A stretch of DNA of 5,386 nt. Origin: Wenzhouxiangella sp. Lineage in GTDB: Bacteria; Pseudomonadota; Gammaproteobacteria; Xanthomonadales; Wenzhouxiangellaceae. Below, in pieces: positions 4,546 to 5,386 of the stretch; position 1 is the stretch's first letter; each line of letters opens with the position of its first letter. The notes beneath the pieces were generated by a model. That model was not told the origin of the DNA. It saw only the letters and a program-made list of their open reading frames with translations, and searched no databases. The stretch covers positions 1-5,386 of the forward strand of contig JAASTB010000164.1 of NCBI GenBank assembly GCA_021767625.1, in the 5' to 3' direction. The translations under genes and the position numbers were made by a program.

Positions 4546-5386
4546 TCGCGCCGCTGCGCTGGATCCGCCACCAGGTCAGCGACGCCGCAACGGCCGTGCT
4601 CGCCCCGCTGGTCGCCGCGCTGCTGCCGGCGCGGATCTCGAAATCCCTATTGTGGCGAGTGGCCGGCCTGTCGTGGCTGTTCGCCGAACACCGTCAGGCC
4701 GTCGAGAAGAGCGAACAGCGCTGCTTCGGCGAGCCGGTCGGGCTGTTGCAGCACTGGGCCTGGACCAACCTGATGGACGCCATGGAGACCTGGCGCATCG
4801 CCCTGGGACTGGGGCCGCGCCTGGACATCCAGGGTGAGTGGCCGGAGCAGCCCGGCTTCGTCGCCGCAGGCGTCCACTACGGCTCCGGCATCGGTGCGCT
4901 CTGGCACCTGCGCGAACAGGGCCTTTCCCCGCGCCTGGTCTACCGCCCGGTCGCGCGCGGCGACATGCCCGGCCGGCCGGTGCTCTACCTCTGGGCGCGC
5001 CTGCGCGTGCACCTGATGCACCGGCTCTGCCCGGCCGGGGCGATCGCCACCGGCCGCTCCTCGGAGACCATTCTCGAAGCGCTGCGCGAGCAGCGTTCGA
5101 CGATGATGCTCGTGCTCGACACGCCGGGCGCGCCGGACAGCCGCTGGCAGCTGGCCGTCGGCGGTTGCCGGGTGGGCCTGCGCACCGGCGGACTGAGACT
5201 GCTCGAGGAAGAAGCACCGCCGGTGACTTTCTTCCACGGCCGTTTCGACCGCGACAGCGGCCTGACCCTGCTGACGCTGCGAACGCTGGATGACGAGGAG
5301 TCCGCACCGGCGGGGCTGATGGAGGTCATGCAGGCCGCCATCGCCGAGGATCCCTGCCAGTGGGTCCTGTGGCACTGCATCGAGGG
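4542..5386 (+). CDS. Divergent LpxL-like (LPLAT family) acyltransferase-like protein, 3' end outside window
   Basis: This open frame has no stop to the right edge; 281 codons are visible, close to the roughly 300 typical of LpxL-type proteins. The GTG at 4542 overlaps the prmA stop (GTGA); a weak GGGA lies nine bases upstream. The order of segments resembles lipid A/glycolipid acyltransferases: a hydrophobic N-terminus (about 14-45), an HWAWTNLMD helix, a core VHYGSG (111-116) at the place of the family's HFGNWE-type site, a LVYRPV strand, a MMLVLDTPG strand, a FFHGRF strand, and a late P.QW.LWH segment. His112 is present, but the acid expected five residues on is Ile117, so the HX4D/E catalytic motif is incomplete. 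It may use a different residue, or be a non-catalytic relative. If active it would work on the inner membrane's cytoplasmic face. G/C-biased codon ends support this frame over the antisense one. Family assignment is by pattern only; substrate unknown. Confidence 0.62.
   Translation, partial: MIAPLRWIRHQVSDAATAVLAPLVAALLPARISKSLLWRVAGLSWLFAEHRQAVEKSEQRCFGEPVGLLQHWAWTNLMDAMETWRIALGLGPRLDIQGEWPEQPGFVAAGVHYGSGIGALWHLREQGLSPRLVYRPVARGDMPGRPVLYLWARLRVHLMHRLCPAGAIATGRSSETILEALREQRSTMMLVLDTPGAPDSRWQLAVGGCRVGLRTGGLRLLEEEAPPVTFFHGRFDRDSGLTLLTLRTLDDEESAPAGLMEVMQAAIAEDPCQWVLWHCIE

Noticed and set aside
4647..5375. A 242-codon minus-strand frame opposite the last gene.
   Set aside because: The plus-strand frame has stronger G/C third-position bias, begins in a GTGA overlap with prmA, and has LpxL-like segment order; the antisense product has none.

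Overview
This window comes from a GC-rich bacterial chromosome, most likely a gammaproteobacterium. Third codon positions of all real genes are strongly biased to G or C. The gene content (a type II secretion pseudopilin set, rsmE and prmA) is typical of that class; placement near Xanthomonadales/Chromatiales-type lineages is inference only. Coding is dense: there are eight genes in two divergent transcription units and only one true intergenic region, 80 bases between the gspG and rsmE starts.

Left unit, minus strand (2804 down to 1): gspG-gspH-gspI-gspJ-gspK, the complete set of type II secretion system (T2SS) pseudopilins, in canonical order. GspG is the major pseudopilin that polymerises into the periplasmic pseudopilus. 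GspH, I, J and K are minor pseudopilins that form or cap the tip. All five have a class III prepilin leader ending in Gly followed by a hydrophobic helix. GspG, H, I and J carry the Glu at mature position 5 and GspK lacks it, as is known for the family. gspK runs off the left edge. A good sigma70-like promoter lies just upstream of gspG.

Right unit, plus strand (2885 to 5386): rsmE (16S rRNA m3U1498 methyltransferase), prmA (ribosomal protein L11 methyltransferase), and an open-ended gene for a divergent LpxL-like acyltransferase-family protein that runs off the right edge. The first two modify the ribosome; the third probably concerns membrane lipids or glycolipids and is the least understood gene here.

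Five of the six adjacent gene junctions are 4-base start/stop overlaps (ATGA or GTGA), implying tight translational coupling. The exception is gspG-gspH, where the abundant major subunit is followed by a 16-base gap. I found no RNA genes, insertion sequences, CRISPR arrays, attachment sites or signs of recent transfer. I do not see a new defence or mobile system. The points most worth a second look are the altered calcium-site residues in GspG and GspK, the incomplete catalytic motif of the acyltransferase-like protein, and the compact divergent promoter region.
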